In this document: one piece after another, positions 44,693-53,487 of the stretch
How the letters are laid out: every line of letters starts with the position of its first letter
How positions within the stretch are numbered: the stretch's first letter is position 1
NCBI GenBank assembly: GCA_963678075.2
Contig: CAXXPK010000003.1
Span: 1,054,001 to 1,118,000 of the forward strand
DNA length: 64,000 nucleotides
Direction of reading: 5' to 3'
Origin: Oleispirillum sp963678075
GTDB taxonomy: Bacteria > Pseudomonadota > Alphaproteobacteria > Rhodospirillales > Rhodospirillaceae
Position numbers and translations under genes: made by a program
The notes under the pieces: generated by a model
The model's input: only the letters and a program-made list of their open reading frames with translations
Told to the model about the DNA's origin: nothing
Databases searched by the model: none

Positions 44693-46999
44693 TTAAACGC
44701 TTTCAGCGGACGGAAACGTACCTGCAACGTCTTCCGGCAGGGGAAGCTCCAGGATGATCTGCGCGCCCTGAGTGGGCTGCAAGACGCCCGGCGTGTCAAG
44801 ACCGGTTTCATCGGTTTCCCCAGCTTCCGAGGGGGCGTTGTCCATCATCGACAGACGCCCCCGGTGATCTTCTATTATCTTCTTGACGATGGCCAGCCCC
44901 AGGCCGGTTCCCTTCGCCCGTGTCGTGACGTAAGGATCGGTCAACCGCTCACGCCCGTTCTCCGGCAAGCCAAGCCCGTTATCGCGGAACACGATGCGAA
45001 CCCAATCACCCTCCGGCGTTACCGTGATCCGTACCTTTCCCGGAAAATTTGGTGAAACTTTTACACGTTCTTCAATGGACTCTATAGCATTCTTAAGAAT
45101 ATTCGTGAACGCCTGGGAAATCAGGCCGCGATCGCAATCGACACGAACCGGGACGGACGGAAGCACGGTTTCGATCGCGATCCGCGGATAGGCGGTGCGC
45201 TGCAATACCATCGCTTGTTGCACCAACAGCCCCAGGTTCTCGCACGCGAATTCCGGCGTCGGCATCCGCGCGAACGAAGAAAACTCGTCCACAAGCCGAC
45301 GAATATCGCCGACCTGACGGATGATGGTATCGGTACAGGCCCGGAAAGTTTTGGCGCCATCGACGATCTGCGGTTCGTATTTATGTTTCAATCGCTCCGC
45401 CGACAACTGAATCGGCGTCAGGGGATTCTTGATTTCGTGGGCGATGCGCCGTGCCACATCCGACCATGCCGCCGCCCGTTGCGCCGACTGCAATTCGGTG
45501 ACGTCGTCGAAGGTCAGCACATAGCCGATGACATCAAGCCCGGCATATTCGGCGCTGACCCGCAACAGAAGCACGCACTCCCGGCCTCCACGACGGATGG
45601 TCACCGGTTTTTGCACCGAACGACCGGTAGCGTGCCGCATCTCGGTAAAGGCGGAATCGAGATCGGGGGCCAATTCGCTTAAGGCGAGACCGACCGCCTT
45701 TCCCGCGTCAAACCCCAGCAATTTGGCCGACGACGGATTGACCGCCTGAATGCGGCCAAGAGCATCCAGGCCCAGAACTCCGGCGGAAACGCCGGTCAGC
45801 ACCGCCTCGGTGAAGCGCCGCCGCTGATCAAGCTGCTGATTGGCGCCCAAAAGGCTTTCCCGCTGTTCCGCCAGTTGCCGCATCATCCGGTTAAATGCAC
45901 GCGACAATACGCTGACTTCGTCGGCATGGGCGGATTCCCGCACCTTGGCGGAGAGATCCCCCTCTCCGGCTTTTTCCGCCGCGCCGATCAGTTCGCTGAT
46001 CGGCTGCACCAACTGGTTGGACAGGGTCAATCCCAGCCACATCGCCGCCAGCAACAGCAGCAACGAAACCAGGATATAGACCAGGGTAAAGGTCAGTTCG
46101 AAATCCCAGCGTTCGATTTCCAGGGCCTGGTAGGCCTGTACGGCATCCTGCGCCTGGTCGATATGGCCAATCACGTTGGCATCGACAAAGCGCCCGATGT
46201 ACAGGAACGTCTCGCCCGAGGACGGCACATCCAGGCGCAACAGGGCGCGCACCCGATCGTCGTTGCCACTGGTCAGCAAGGCCACTTCGCCGCGGCGGGC
46301 CTTTTCGACCGCCCACATCGGCACGTCCTCGGACCGCAGGGAAAAAGTAAAACCGGCCCGCGCCAGAACATCGCCGTTCTGGTTGAAGATGACCGCCTCG
46401 CTCAACCCGCGCTGCAGGGTTTGTTGCCGCAGGAAGCTGTTCATCCGGGACTCGGAGACGAACAGGACGTCCCAGGTTCGCGTCACCTCCTGACCGAGGG
46501 AAAGGACATCCGCTGCCACCACCTGCTGGTGTTCCTTCAGATAGGCTTCCGCGACCACCAGGGATTCATGGACGGCGGTGCGCACCTTGTCGCTGAACCA
46601 GCCCTGCAATCCGTTGTGGAAGAAAATCGCCGAAAAGGTCCCGACCAGAACCGTCGGCACCACCGACAACAGGGCGAAGGTCAGCACCAGACGACTTTGC
46701 AGGCGCGATCCGGCGGTGCCGCTGCGCCGTTCCATGTAAATTCTGAGAAAGCGCCGCCCGACCACGATGCTGAGGGCAAGCAGAAAGGCCATGTCCGCGT
46801 AAAGAAACAGGAAGGCCATGTCCGGCGACGGCCGGAGCGGTCCGGTATCGAGCAGCGCCGCCATCGTCAGCATGCCGGAGATCAGCGCGCCGATCGCCAA
46901 CGCCACCGCCAGCAACCGGGTCAGGCGGACGCGCCGCGCCCACAGGCCGATCTGCATACCGAAACGACGCAGGGATGTTCTCGGCGTTGCCGTAATCAT
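44693..46999 (-). CDS. ntrY: Sensor histidine kinase NtrY
   Basis: A 768-residue membrane kinase. It has an N-terminal group of membrane helices (about 28-50, 60-80 and 105-130), a periplasmic sensor region (about 135-290), a further helix (about 300-325) and HAMP. A PAS domain follows. The HisKA domain carries the phospho-acceptor in AHEIKNPLTPIQLSAERLK. The HATPase domain has NILKNAIESI (N box), DNGLGLPENG and GTGLGLAIVKKI. NtrYX governs nitrogen and redox responses in alphaproteobacteria. It is 32 bases upstream of ntrX. Confidence 0.95.
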   Translation of the reverse strand: MITATPRTSLRRFGMQIGLWARRVRLTRLLAVALAIGALISGMLTMAALLDTGPLRPSPDMAFLFLYADMAFLLALSIVVGRRFLRIYMERRSGTAGSRLQSRLVLTFALLSVVPTVLVGTFSAIFFHNGLQGWFSDKVRTAVHESLVVAEAYLKEHQQVVAADVLSLGQEVTRTWDVLFVSESRMNSFLRQQTLQRGLSEAVIFNQNGDVLARAGFTFSLRSEDVPMWAVEKARRGEVALLTSGNDDRVRALLRLDVPSSGETFLYIGRFVDANVIGHIDQAQDAVQAYQALEIERWDFELTFTLVYILVSLLLLLAAMWLGLTLSNQLVQPISELIGAAEKAGEGDLSAKVRESAHADEVSVLSRAFNRMMRQLAEQRESLLGANQQLDQRRRFTEAVLTGVSAGVLGLDALGRIQAVNPSSAKLLGFDAGKAVGLALSELAPDLDSAFTEMRHATGRSVQKPVTIRRGGRECVLLLRVSAEYAGLDVIGYVLTFDDVTELQSAQRAAAWSDVARRIAHEIKNPLTPIQLSAERLKHKYEPQIVDGAKTFRACTDTIIRQVGDIRRLVDEFSSFARMPTPEFACENLGLLVQQAMVLQRTAYPRIAIETVLPSVPVRVDCDRGLISQAFTNILKNAIESIEERVKVSPNFPGKVRITVTPEGDWVRIVFRDNGLGLPENGRERLTDPYVTTRAKGTGLGLAIVKKIIEDHRGRLSMMDNAPSEAGETDETGLDTPGVLQPTQGAQIILELPLPEDVAGTFPSAESV

Positions 47000-47038
47000 T
47001 CTCCACCGTTTGTGAGGTCAGCCCCCGTCGCGGGGCGA

Positions 47039-48484
47039 TCACTTTACGCCGCGGATGACGTGAATGTCCAATTCCCGGATCTTCTTGCGCAGAGTATTGC
47101 GGTTCAGCCCCAGAACGTGCGCCGCCTTGATCTGGTTGCCGCGCGTCGCATCCAGGCACAAGAAAATCAGGGGGCGTTCCACCTCGCGCAGAATACGATC
47201 ATGCAGGCCGGGCGCAGGCAAACCATCGGCATGCGCCAGAAAATAATCCCGCAAATGGCGCTCGACCATGCCGCTCAAGCCCTCGTTCTCCGGGGCCGGG
47301 CCGCCCACTATCGGCGCCATCGAGGATGCCAGTTCCGCCTCGATCGCATCGACACCGATCACCTCTTGCGAATAGAGCGCCGCCAAACGACGGATCAGGT
47401 TTTCCAATTCGCGCACGTTGCCCAGCCAGCGATGCTGCTTCAGCCGCTCGATCGCCGAGGTGTCCAAGGTCTTCGGCGGCAGGCCTTCCTGTGCGACGAC
47501 GTTAAGGAAATGGTTGACCAGTTCCGCAATGTCCTCGGCCCGTTCGCGCAGGGGCGGCAGACGGATCGGCACGACATTCAGACGGTAATACAGATCCTCG
47601 CGGAACAGACCCTGGCGGATCTGCACGGAGAGATCGCGGTGCGTCGCCGCAATGATACGAACGTTGGCACGGATCGACGTCCGCCCGCCGTCCGTGGTGT
47701 ATTCGCCCTCCTGCAGAACCCGCAACAAACGGGTCTGCGCCTCCGGCGGCATGTCGCCGATTTCATCAAGGAACAGGGTGCCGCCTTCCGCCTGCTCGAA
47801 GTGCCCGGCGGAACGGGACGTCGCGCCGGTGAAGGCCCCCTTCTCGTGACCGAACAGTTCGCTTTCGATCAGTTCGCGCGGGATCGCCGCCATGTTGATG
47901 GCAACGAAGGGACCGTTGCGACGCTTGCCATACTCGTGCAGGGCGCGCGCCACCAGTTCCTTGCCGGTTCCGGACTCGCCATTGATCATCACCGTCAGAT
48001 CGGTGTTCATCAACCGCACCAGAGTGCGATAAATCTCCTGCATCGCCGGCGACCGCCCGATCAGCGGCAGGCGGTCATAATCGCCATCATCGACCGGGCC
48101 CCTTTCTCCGCCGCTTTTGGGCATCGCCAGGGCGCGTTGCACGACACAGACCAGTTCCTTGATGTCGAAGGGCTTTGGCAGGTATTCGAAGGCGCCGCGC
48201 TCGGTCGCCTTGACCGCCGTTAACAGGGTGTTTTGCGCACTCATGACGATGATGCGCAGTTCCGGCCGCAGTTTCTTGATGCGCGGAATCAGGTCCAGCC
48301 CGTTCTCATCGGGCATGACCACATCGGTGATCACCAGATCGCCGTCCCCGTCTTGAACCCAGCGCCACAGAGTGGCGGCATTGCCGGTCGATCGGACCTC
48401 GTAACCCGCGCGCGCCAGCGCCTGCGACAGAACAGTCCGGATGCTTCTGTCGTCATCGGCAACGAGAATGGTCGAAGGAGTCAT
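47039..48484 (-). CDS. ntrC: Nitrogen regulation response regulator NtrC
   Basis: This sigma-54-dependent activator of nitrogen-assimilation genes has 481 residues. It has a receiver domain (LVITDVVMPDENG), an AAA+ domain with GESGTGKELVARALHEYG, and an intact GAFTGATSRSAGHFEQA loop. It also has TLFLDEIGDMPPEAQ and a C-terminal Fis-type helix-turn-helix (GNQIKAAHVLGLNRNTLRKK). In contrast to NtrX, it keeps all sigma-54 contact residues. It follows ntrB by 31 bases. Confidence 0.97.
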   Translation of the reverse strand: MTPSTILVADDDRSIRTVLSQALARAGYEVRSTGNAATLWRWVQDGDGDLVITDVVMPDENGLDLIPRIKKLRPELRIIVMSAQNTLLTAVKATERGAFEYLPKPFDIKELVCVVQRALAMPKSGGERGPVDDGDYDRLPLIGRSPAMQEIYRTLVRLMNTDLTVMINGESGTGKELVARALHEYGKRRNGPFVAINMAAIPRELIESELFGHEKGAFTGATSRSAGHFEQAEGGTLFLDEIGDMPPEAQTRLLRVLQEGEYTTDGGRTSIRANVRIIAATHRDLSVQIRQGLFREDLYYRLNVVPIRLPPLRERAEDIAELVNHFLNVVAQEGLPPKTLDTSAIERLKQHRWLGNVRELENLIRRLAALYSQEVIGVDAIEAELASSMAPIVGGPAPENEGLSGMVERHLRDYFLAHADGLPAPGLHDRILREVERPLIFLCLDATRGNQIKAAHVLGLNRNTLRKKIRELDIHVIRGVK

Positions 48485-48515
48485 GGGAAACGTCTTTCTT
48501 TCTTTGCTCTGAGCA

Positions 48516-49640
48516 TCAGACGACGGGCAGCATCACCCGAAAGATCGTCTTCTTCGGCTGACAATCGAACTCGATGATGCCGCCGTGATCATCGACGATT
48601 TTCGCGACCAGGGACAACCCCAACCCGCTTCCGCTGGGCTTGGTTGTGACAAAGGGATCGAACAGATTCTGCTGCAATTCCTTGGGGATGCCGGATCCAT
48701 TATCCTGAATCTGCACGACCAGGGGAAGGTGCTGACGATTGGCGGCGCCACCGGGAACCGCCAAACGGATGTCGTGCTGATAGTTTGTGCTCAAGACGAT
48801 TTCCTTACCGTCCTGCGGACAGGCTTCGGCGGCATTCTTGATCAAGTTCAGGAATACCTGGATCAGTTGGTCACGATCGCCCAGAACCGGCGGCAGCGAA
48901 GGGTCGTACATCTCGATGATGCGGACGCCCTTGGCAAAGCCGTTCTCGGCGACGCGACGCACATGCTCCAGAACCTGGTGAATATTGACCGGCTGGCGCA
49001 ACAGCTGCGGCTTGTCGGAGAACGCCTCCATGCGATCAACCAGGGCGACAATGCGGTCGGCCTCGTCACAGATCAGGCGGGTCAGAATACGGTCTTCCTC
49101 CCCCGCGTTCTGTTCCAACAATTGCGCCGCGCCACGAATGCCCGATAGCGGGTTCTTGACCTCGTGCGCCAACAGATGCGCCATCGCGGTGACCGAGCGC
49201 GCGACGTTGCGGTGGGACAATTGCTGGCCGATCTTTTTCGCGATCGAGTGCTCGTGCATGGACAGCACCACCCACCGCGCATCGTCGAACACCGGCGCCA
49301 CCTGCACCGTCATGTTGCGGGGGCCGGTGCGCGGCGTATCCAATTCGACACCGTGTTCGGAATAGCGGCAGTGGTCCTGGCGACACTGGTCGATCAGGCC
49401 ATAGGCTGGACTGTCCTGCGGCACGAAATCGCCCAACGGCTCGCCGAGCATGTGCGAACCGCCGGTTTCGAACAGCGACTCACCGGCGGCATTGACGTAA
49501 ACGATGCGGTTGTAGCTATCCACCGCGACCACTGCCTCGGGCAGCGCGTAAAGGAGACTCAGCGTCTCCTCCACGGACAGCGCGTCGGTCTTCCGGGGCT
49601 TTCCAGATTTCGCGACATGGGACTTCCCGAACATCGACAT
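48516..49640 (-). CDS. ntrB: Nitrogen regulation sensor kinase/phosphatase NtrB
   Basis: This cytosolic PAS-containing kinase phosphorylates or dephosphorylates NtrC under PII control. The N-terminal PAS domain (AVVAVDSYNRIVYVNAAGESLF) is followed by the phospho-acceptor motif AHEVKNPLSGIRGAAQLL. ATP-binding boxes NLIKNAAEACP, DNGSGIP and GSGLGLSLV follow. No membrane segment is present. Length 374 is normal. Its ATG overlaps the dusB stop by one base (TGATG-type junction), the conserved dusB-ntrB-ntrC order. Confidence 0.96.
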   Translation of the reverse strand: MSMFGKSHVAKSGKPRKTDALSVEETLSLLYALPEAVVAVDSYNRIVYVNAAGESLFETGGSHMLGEPLGDFVPQDSPAYGLIDQCRQDHCRYSEHGVELDTPRTGPRNMTVQVAPVFDDARWVVLSMHEHSIAKKIGQQLSHRNVARSVTAMAHLLAHEVKNPLSGIRGAAQLLEQNAGEEDRILTRLICDEADRIVALVDRMEAFSDKPQLLRQPVNIHQVLEHVRRVAENGFAKGVRIIEMYDPSLPPVLGDRDQLIQVFLNLIKNAAEACPQDGKEIVLSTNYQHDIRLAVPGGAANRQHLPLVVQIQDNGSGIPKELQQNLFDPFVTTKPSGSGLGLSLVAKIVDDHGGIIEFDCQPKKTIFRVMLPVV

Positions 49641-50632
49641 CAGGCGGCTAGACTCCTTGGATCGCGGGCATTCACCCGGAAAAGTTCGGCGATCAACGCC
49701 TTGGTCTCGGCAACGGTTTCAGCCGCGAATACCTTGCCGCGAAAGACCCCGGCCCCATCCAGGCCGCGGATCGCCCAGGCGATGTGCTTGCGGGCGGCCT
49801 TCAATCCGGCATCCGTTCCATATTCCAACAGCATCAGGTCGAGATGCTCACCCAATATTTCTTCCTGTTCGACCAGTCCGGGGGGCGATGGCATAACCCC
49901 ATCCCGCAATCCCGCAGCAATCCGGCCAACCAGCCAGGGACGGCCACACGCGGCCCGTCCGACCATCACGCCCGCTGCGCCGGATTCCGCCAGGGCGCAC
50001 CGCGCCGTGATGTCATCGACGATATCGCCGTTAACGAGCACCGGCACCGATACCGCCTCGACCACCGCGCGCACCGCACGCCAATCGGCGGCCCCCGCAT
50101 AAAGCTGTTGCCGCGTCCGCCCGTGCACCGTCACCAGACGGGCCCCCGCCGCCTCCGCCAGGGAGGCCAGACGCGGCGCGTTGATCGTCGCGGCATCCCA
50201 CCCCAGCCGCATTTTCACCGTCACCGGCAGATCCACGGCACGGACTACGGCTTCGACGATGCGGGCGGCCTTGGCCTCGTCCCGCATCAACACGGCGCCA
50301 CCGCCGGTCTTCGCGATCTTTTTCGCCGGACATCCCATATTGAGATCGATCGCCGCCGCGCCGGCTCCTTCGGCGATGCGCGCCGCCTCGGCCAGTATCG
50401 CGGAGTCGCCACCAACAATTTGCACGACCAGGGGAAATTCCCCGGCGAAGTCCAAGCTCCGCCGCATGCGCCCCCCCGCATGCCGCAGCAGACTGCTCGC
50501 GAACATTTCCGAGGCCAGCAACGGCGCGCCGAAGCGCCGCGCCAAACGCCGAAACGGCGCATCGCTAACCCCGGACATCGGGGCCAGCATCACTGGCGGA
50601 GCGCAGGTGATGGTGCCTATGGTAAAAGACAT
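49640..50632 (-). CDS. dusB: tRNA-dihydrouridine synthase B
   Basis: This FMN enzyme reduces uridines in the tRNA D-loop. The VMLAPMSGVSDAPFRRLAR N-terminus and the catalytic cysteine in LNMGCPAKKIAKTGGG are characteristic. So are the VKMRLGWD and VHGRTRQQLY segments and the VNGDIVDD motif. Length 330 fits. It is first in the long minus-strand ntr operon and probably read from the 251-base divergent promoter region shared with ispDF. This nifR3-like position is typical for alphaproteobacteria. Confidence 0.96.
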   Translation of the reverse strand: MSFTIGTITCAPPVMLAPMSGVSDAPFRRLARRFGAPLLASEMFASSLLRHAGGRMRRSLDFAGEFPLVVQIVGGDSAILAEAARIAEGAGAAAIDLNMGCPAKKIAKTGGGAVLMRDEAKAARIVEAVVRAVDLPVTVKMRLGWDAATINAPRLASLAEAAGARLVTVHGRTRQQLYAGAADWRAVRAVVEAVSVPVLVNGDIVDDITARCALAESGAAGVMVGRAACGRPWLVGRIAAGLRDGVMPSPPGLVEQEEILGEHLDLMLLEYGTDAGLKAARKHIAWAIRGLDGAGVFRGKVFAAETVAETKALIAELFRVNARDPRSLAA

Positions 50633-50783
50633 GGCTCTCTATACCGAATTTCTGCCGTATTCCACCCAAACCATGCCTTATATTCAAGCAAATTCCGCGT
50701 TCCAGTGACCATTTTTTAGCCATGCCTGGACGGTAATCAAAACACTCCGATCGAATTGCCTATCGCGCATGCACCAACGGCCG

Positions 50784-50811
50784 TCCACACCGTTCCGCGC
50801 AACGGTGTGGA
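50784..50811. repeat. Perfect 11-bp inverted repeat upstream of ispDF
   Basis: TCCACACCGTT (50784-50794) is exactly inverted as AACGGTGTGGA (50801-50811) around a 6-base CCGCGC spacer. It lies 73 bases before the ispDF start, in the divergent region with dusB. No T-run follows on either side, so an operator or transcript hairpin is more likely than an intrinsic terminator. No regulator is assigned. Confidence 0.6.
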
Positions 50812-50883
50812 TGTATTCATGGCGGAACCGAAGAAACCGCGATACCGTGAGGCGTCGTTTGGCACCTTGGACGAGGGAACTGG

Positions 50884-52044
50884 ATGAAACGGTGTGTGGC
50901 TTTGGTCGTCGCGGCAGGCCGCAGCGAACGGTTCGGCGGGGATATTCCGAAACAGTACAAAACCTTGGGCGACTCCCCATTGTTGCGCCAGACGCTGGGG
51001 CGCCTGTCCGCGCACCCCGATATCACCGAGGTGCGGGCGGTCATTCACCCCAACGACCTGCGGCTCTATGAAGGCGCCGCCAAGGGGCTGGGGTTGGCCC
51101 CGCCGGTTCTCGGCGGGCAGGAGCGCCAGGACTCGGTGCGCATGGGGCTGGAGGTTCTGGCCACCGATCCGCCGGAACTGGTCCTGATCCACGACGGTGC
51201 GCGCCCTTTCGTCGGCGCCGGCGTCATCGATCGTATCCTGGACGCCCTGGAACACAGCGACGCCGCCATTCCAACCCTGCCGCTCTCCGACACCTTGAAG
51301 CGCTCCACCGATGGCAACGGTTGCGAAACCGTGGACCGCTACAATCTATGGCGCGCCCAGACGCCACAGGGGTTTCGTTTCCAGTCGATTCTTAAGGCAC
51401 ATCGTGACGCAGCGGGACTGGCCCTGACCGACGACGCCGCCGTCGCGGAACGCGCGGGATTGAGCGTTTCCCTGATCGAGGGAGAGGAACGCAACTTCAA
51501 AATCACCACGCCGCAAGACCTCCAGCGTGCCTGCGATCTCATTCGCGGCCCCCTGGAATGCCGCGTTGGATTCGGCATCGATGTTCATAAGCTTGGCGAA
51601 GGAAACTCTGCAACCCTCTGTGGCGTCGTCATCCCCCACGATCAAGGGTTGGAAGGACACTCCGACGCCGACGTCGCCTTGCATGCCCTCACCGATGCCC
51701 TGCTGGGAACCATCGCGGCGGGTGACATCGGACGGCATTTTCCGCCGTCCGAGGAACAATGGCGCGGCGCGGCTTCGGTTCTGTTCGTCAATCGCGCCGT
51801 CGCCTTGGTGCGGGCACGCGGCGCGCGGATCGTCCATGCCGACATCACCATCATGGGCGAAGCCCCGCGTGTCGGACCGCATCGCCGGATGATGACAACG
51901 CGCGTCGCCTCCCTGCTGGGAATCGACAGCGGCCATGTCGCGATCAAGGCGACGACCACGGAGCAACTGGGTTTCATCGGACGGCGCGAAGGCTTGGCCG
52001 CGCAGGCGGTGGTGACCATCCAGTGTCCGGCGACGACGACCTAA
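50884..52044 (+). CDS. ispDF: Fused IspDF: MEP cytidylyltransferase / MECDP synthase
   Basis: This bifunctional enzyme of the non-mevalonate isoprenoid pathway has 386 residues. The IspD half (about 1-225) begins VALVVAAGRSERFGGDIPKQY, with HDGARPFV and the TDDAAVAER motif. The IspF half (about 229-386) begins CRVGFGIDVHKLGEG, with GHSDADVALHALTDAL carrying zinc ligands and a final TTTEQLGFIGRREG. Fusion of the two is common in alphaproteobacteria and epsilonproteobacteria. ACTGGATG gives a weak binding site. Its last 4 bases overlap the convergent cutA remnant. Confidence 0.96.
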   Translation: MKRCVALVVAAGRSERFGGDIPKQYKTLGDSPLLRQTLGRLSAHPDITEVRAVIHPNDLRLYEGAAKGLGLAPPVLGGQERQDSVRMGLEVLATDPPELVLIHDGARPFVGAGVIDRILDALEHSDAAIPTLPLSDTLKRSTDGNGCETVDRYNLWRAQTPQGFRFQSILKAHRDAAGLALTDDAAVAERAGLSVSLIEGEERNFKITTPQDLQRACDLIRGPLECRVGFGIDVHKLGEGNSATLCGVVIPHDQGLEGHSDADVALHALTDALLGTIAAGDIGRHFPPSEEQWRGAASVLFVNRAVALVRARGARIVHADITIMGEAPRVGPHRRMMTTRVASLLGIDSGHVAIKATTTEQLGFIGRREGLAAQAVVTIQCPATTT

Positions 52045-52262
52045 CGCGGTAAGGTTTGCGCCGCGATCCAATCCAGGAACGGCGCGCTTCCCCCCACCAA
52101 CGGCAACGCCACGATGCACAGGCATTCATAGCTGTGGATCGTGCGAATTGCTTCCTCCAGACGCAGCAACAGGGAGACGATGCGATCGGCCAGGATTCCC
52201 GCCTCGTCACGATCCTTTGCTGTGACATAAACAAGACAGAACGCCTGGGACGGCAACGACAT
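52041..52262 (-). CDS. cutA: CutA-like protein lacking its central region
   Basis: This 73-residue product matches the two ends of CutA. LVYVTAKDRDEAGILADRIV matches the first strand and helix, and IHSYECLCIVALPLVGG then FLDWIAAQT match the last strands. The roughly 35-38 residues that normally lie between them (ERLAACAN... to EVxLxxKT) are absent, without loss of frame. The Cys of the AACxN motif and the usual HPYExP (here HSYECL) are also changed. CutA normally forms a trimer through the missing hairpin, so this is probably non-functional or much altered. No regular upstream gene is coupled to it. Confidence 0.7.
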   Translation of the reverse strand: MSLPSQAFCLVYVTAKDRDEAGILADRIVSLLLRLEEAIRTIHSYECLCIVALPLVGGSAPFLDWIAAQTLPR

Positions 52263-52365
52263 AAGCTTCCCTCCTCCGGCACGCGATGCCGCATGGACAA
52301 GCGGCTTCTTCCCCGTTTACCATGCTCGGCGTGCCAACGCCAACCGCGCGACACGAGGTTTTCGC

Positions 52366-52671
52366 ATGAACCGGTCAAGTCGTCAGACCAAGAAGTCGGC
52401 CCCATCGATAGGCGATGCGCAGGCATCCCCGACCCAGATCAAATGGCTGCATCGCGGGCTAACCCAGGCTGGCGGCAAATTGCCGCTTTTCGACGAAAGT
52501 GGGCGGCGCGTCAGCCATCGCACCGTTCAGCCCTGTCTCGATCATGGATGGGCCGAACCCTGGTTCATCAACCCCCTGATGCCGAATTGGCAGGTCTGTC
52601 GCCTGACCCAGGAGGGGCGCGCACTGGTTTCCAACGTCTCCGAAAAATCTCTTAACTGCAAATGCGGTTAA
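52366..52671 (+). CDS. Small conserved hypothetical protein
   Basis: A 101-residue basic protein. The first 20 residues are polar and disordered. From about residue 24 there is a folded-looking part: IKWLHRGLTQAGGKLPLFDE, GRRVSHRTVQPCLDHGWAEPW and PNWQVCRLTQEGRALV. That part has the feel of a small winged-helix or transcript-type domain, and I recall similar short proteins in Rhodospirillales, but no function. GAGG lies 6-8 bases upstream of the ATG. It stands alone between cutA and tRNA-Pro. Confidence 0.68.
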   Translation: MNRSSRQTKKSAPSIGDAQASPTQIKWLHRGLTQAGGKLPLFDESGRRVSHRTVQPCLDHGWAEPWFINPLMPNWQVCRLTQEGRALVSNVSEKSLNCKCG

Positions 52672-52694
52672 ATGTAACGAAACCGTAACAATAA

Positions 52695-52715
52695 CGCCGC
52701 GCAACCGCGCGGGCG
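52695..52715 (-). terminator. Possible terminator downstream of tRNA-Pro
   Basis: A GC-rich hairpin (CGCCGCGC with GCGCGGGCG, one bulge, AACC loop) lies 31 bases beyond the tRNA 3' end. On the minus strand it is followed by a T-rich stretch (TATTGTTACGG), not a clean T-run, so the assignment is tentative. It could equally serve the small plus-strand gene that ends at 52671. Confidence 0.35.
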
Positions 52716-52745
52716 AGTTGAATTCTCAAAATGACTTGGGGAAAA

Positions 52746-52822
52746 TGGTCGGAGCGGCGGGATTCGAACCCACGACCCCCAGCACCCCATGCTGGTGCGC
52801 TACCAAACTGCGCCACGCTCCG
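52746..52822 (-). tRNA. tRNA-Pro (anticodon GGG)
   Basis: On the minus strand the acceptor CGGAGCG pairs with CGCTCCG, followed by A and an encoded CCA (52748-52746). The anticodon stem CCAGC/GCTGG closes the loop ATGGGGT with anticodon GGG. The T-loop reads TTCGAAT. The length is 77. It follows the MerR gene, as in other alphaproteobacteria. Confidence 0.95.
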
Positions 52823-52871
52823 ACTCGGTGTCGCCCCACCGGAAAACAAGGGGGGTCGAACAAGGAGGCGC

Positions 52872-52900
52872 ACTATAGACTGCCGCCTCCCGCCGCGCAA
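52872..52900 (-). promoter_or_regulatory. Candidate tRNA-Pro promoter
   Basis: On the minus strand TTGCGC (52900-52895) and TATAGT (52877-52872) are separated by 17 bases, ending about 50 bases before the tRNA 5' end. The -10 box matches the sigma-70 consensus in five of six positions; the -35 keeps only the TTG. Position and spacing are right for a strong stable-RNA promoter. Confidence 0.5.
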
Positions 52901-52919
52901 GCCGCCAAATGATGGTTTT

Positions 52920-53462
52920 TCAGACGGCTTCCGCGCCGCCGGTCACGGCGCATTCCAGGGTGATTTTCAGTGCCTCGAGAATCCGCACGGCGGCCTCGAC
53001 CTCGGCCTTTTGTCCAACGGACAGGGCACCGTTTGGCAAGGTTGACCGATGCGGCATCGAAGCCTGCGGAAGATCCAGGGGCAAACCCGGTTCCCGCACC
53101 TCCGCCGATAACGGGTTGGCGGCAACGGAAACCTCCCCTGGCGAGGGCTCCCTCCCGGCGACGAAGGCGTCGGCTCCCTTCTCCGCCAGCAGCTTCTGCA
53201 CGCCCTTGATGGTGAAGCCGTCGCCATAAAGCCGGTCCCGGATGGAGCGCAACAGCAGCACATCCTCCGGTCGGTAATAGCGCCGCCCGCCGCCGCGCCT
53301 CATCGGTTGGATCGCGGCGAAACGGGTTTCCCAGAAGCGCAAGACATGCTGCGGCACATTCAGATCGGCGGAGACCTCGCTGATCGTCCGGAACGCCGAT
53401 TCGGACTTGTGTCCGCGCCGCGCGCCAGCATCCACGCCGTTGCTCGCCTGCCCCGTCGTCAT
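52920..53462 (-). CDS. MerR family transcriptional regulator
   Basis: A 180-residue regulator with an N-terminal MerR winged-helix domain (FRTISEVSADLNVPQHVLRFWE, then RRGGGRRYYRPEDVLLLRSI). A variable linker and a short C-terminal helix (EAAVRILEALKITLE) follow. No metal-binding cysteines are seen in the C-terminal part, so a metal or redox signal is not indicated. It lies 25 bases downstream of ihfA; this ihfA-merR pair upstream of tRNA-Pro is conserved in alphaproteobacteria. Confidence 0.9.
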   Translation of the reverse strand: MTTGQASNGVDAGARRGHKSESAFRTISEVSADLNVPQHVLRFWETRFAAIQPMRRGGGRRYYRPEDVLLLRSIRDRLYGDGFTIKGVQKLLAEKGADAFVAGREPSPGEVSVAANPLSAEVREPGLPLDLPQASMPHRSTLPNGALSVGQKAEVEAAVRILEALKITLECAVTGGAEAV

Positions 53463-53487
53463 TGCACCGCCTTCCTACGTCGAGTCC

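Noticed and set aside
47021..47036. GCCCC-6-GGGGC hairpin between ntrC and ntrY
   Set aside because: A 5-bp stem without a following T-run in a GC-rich genome is expected by chance.
50850..50880. TTTGGCACC before ispDF as a sigma-54 -24 box
   Set aside because: The required GC of the -12 element is not at the right spacing (GA is found), and the site is too close to the start codon.
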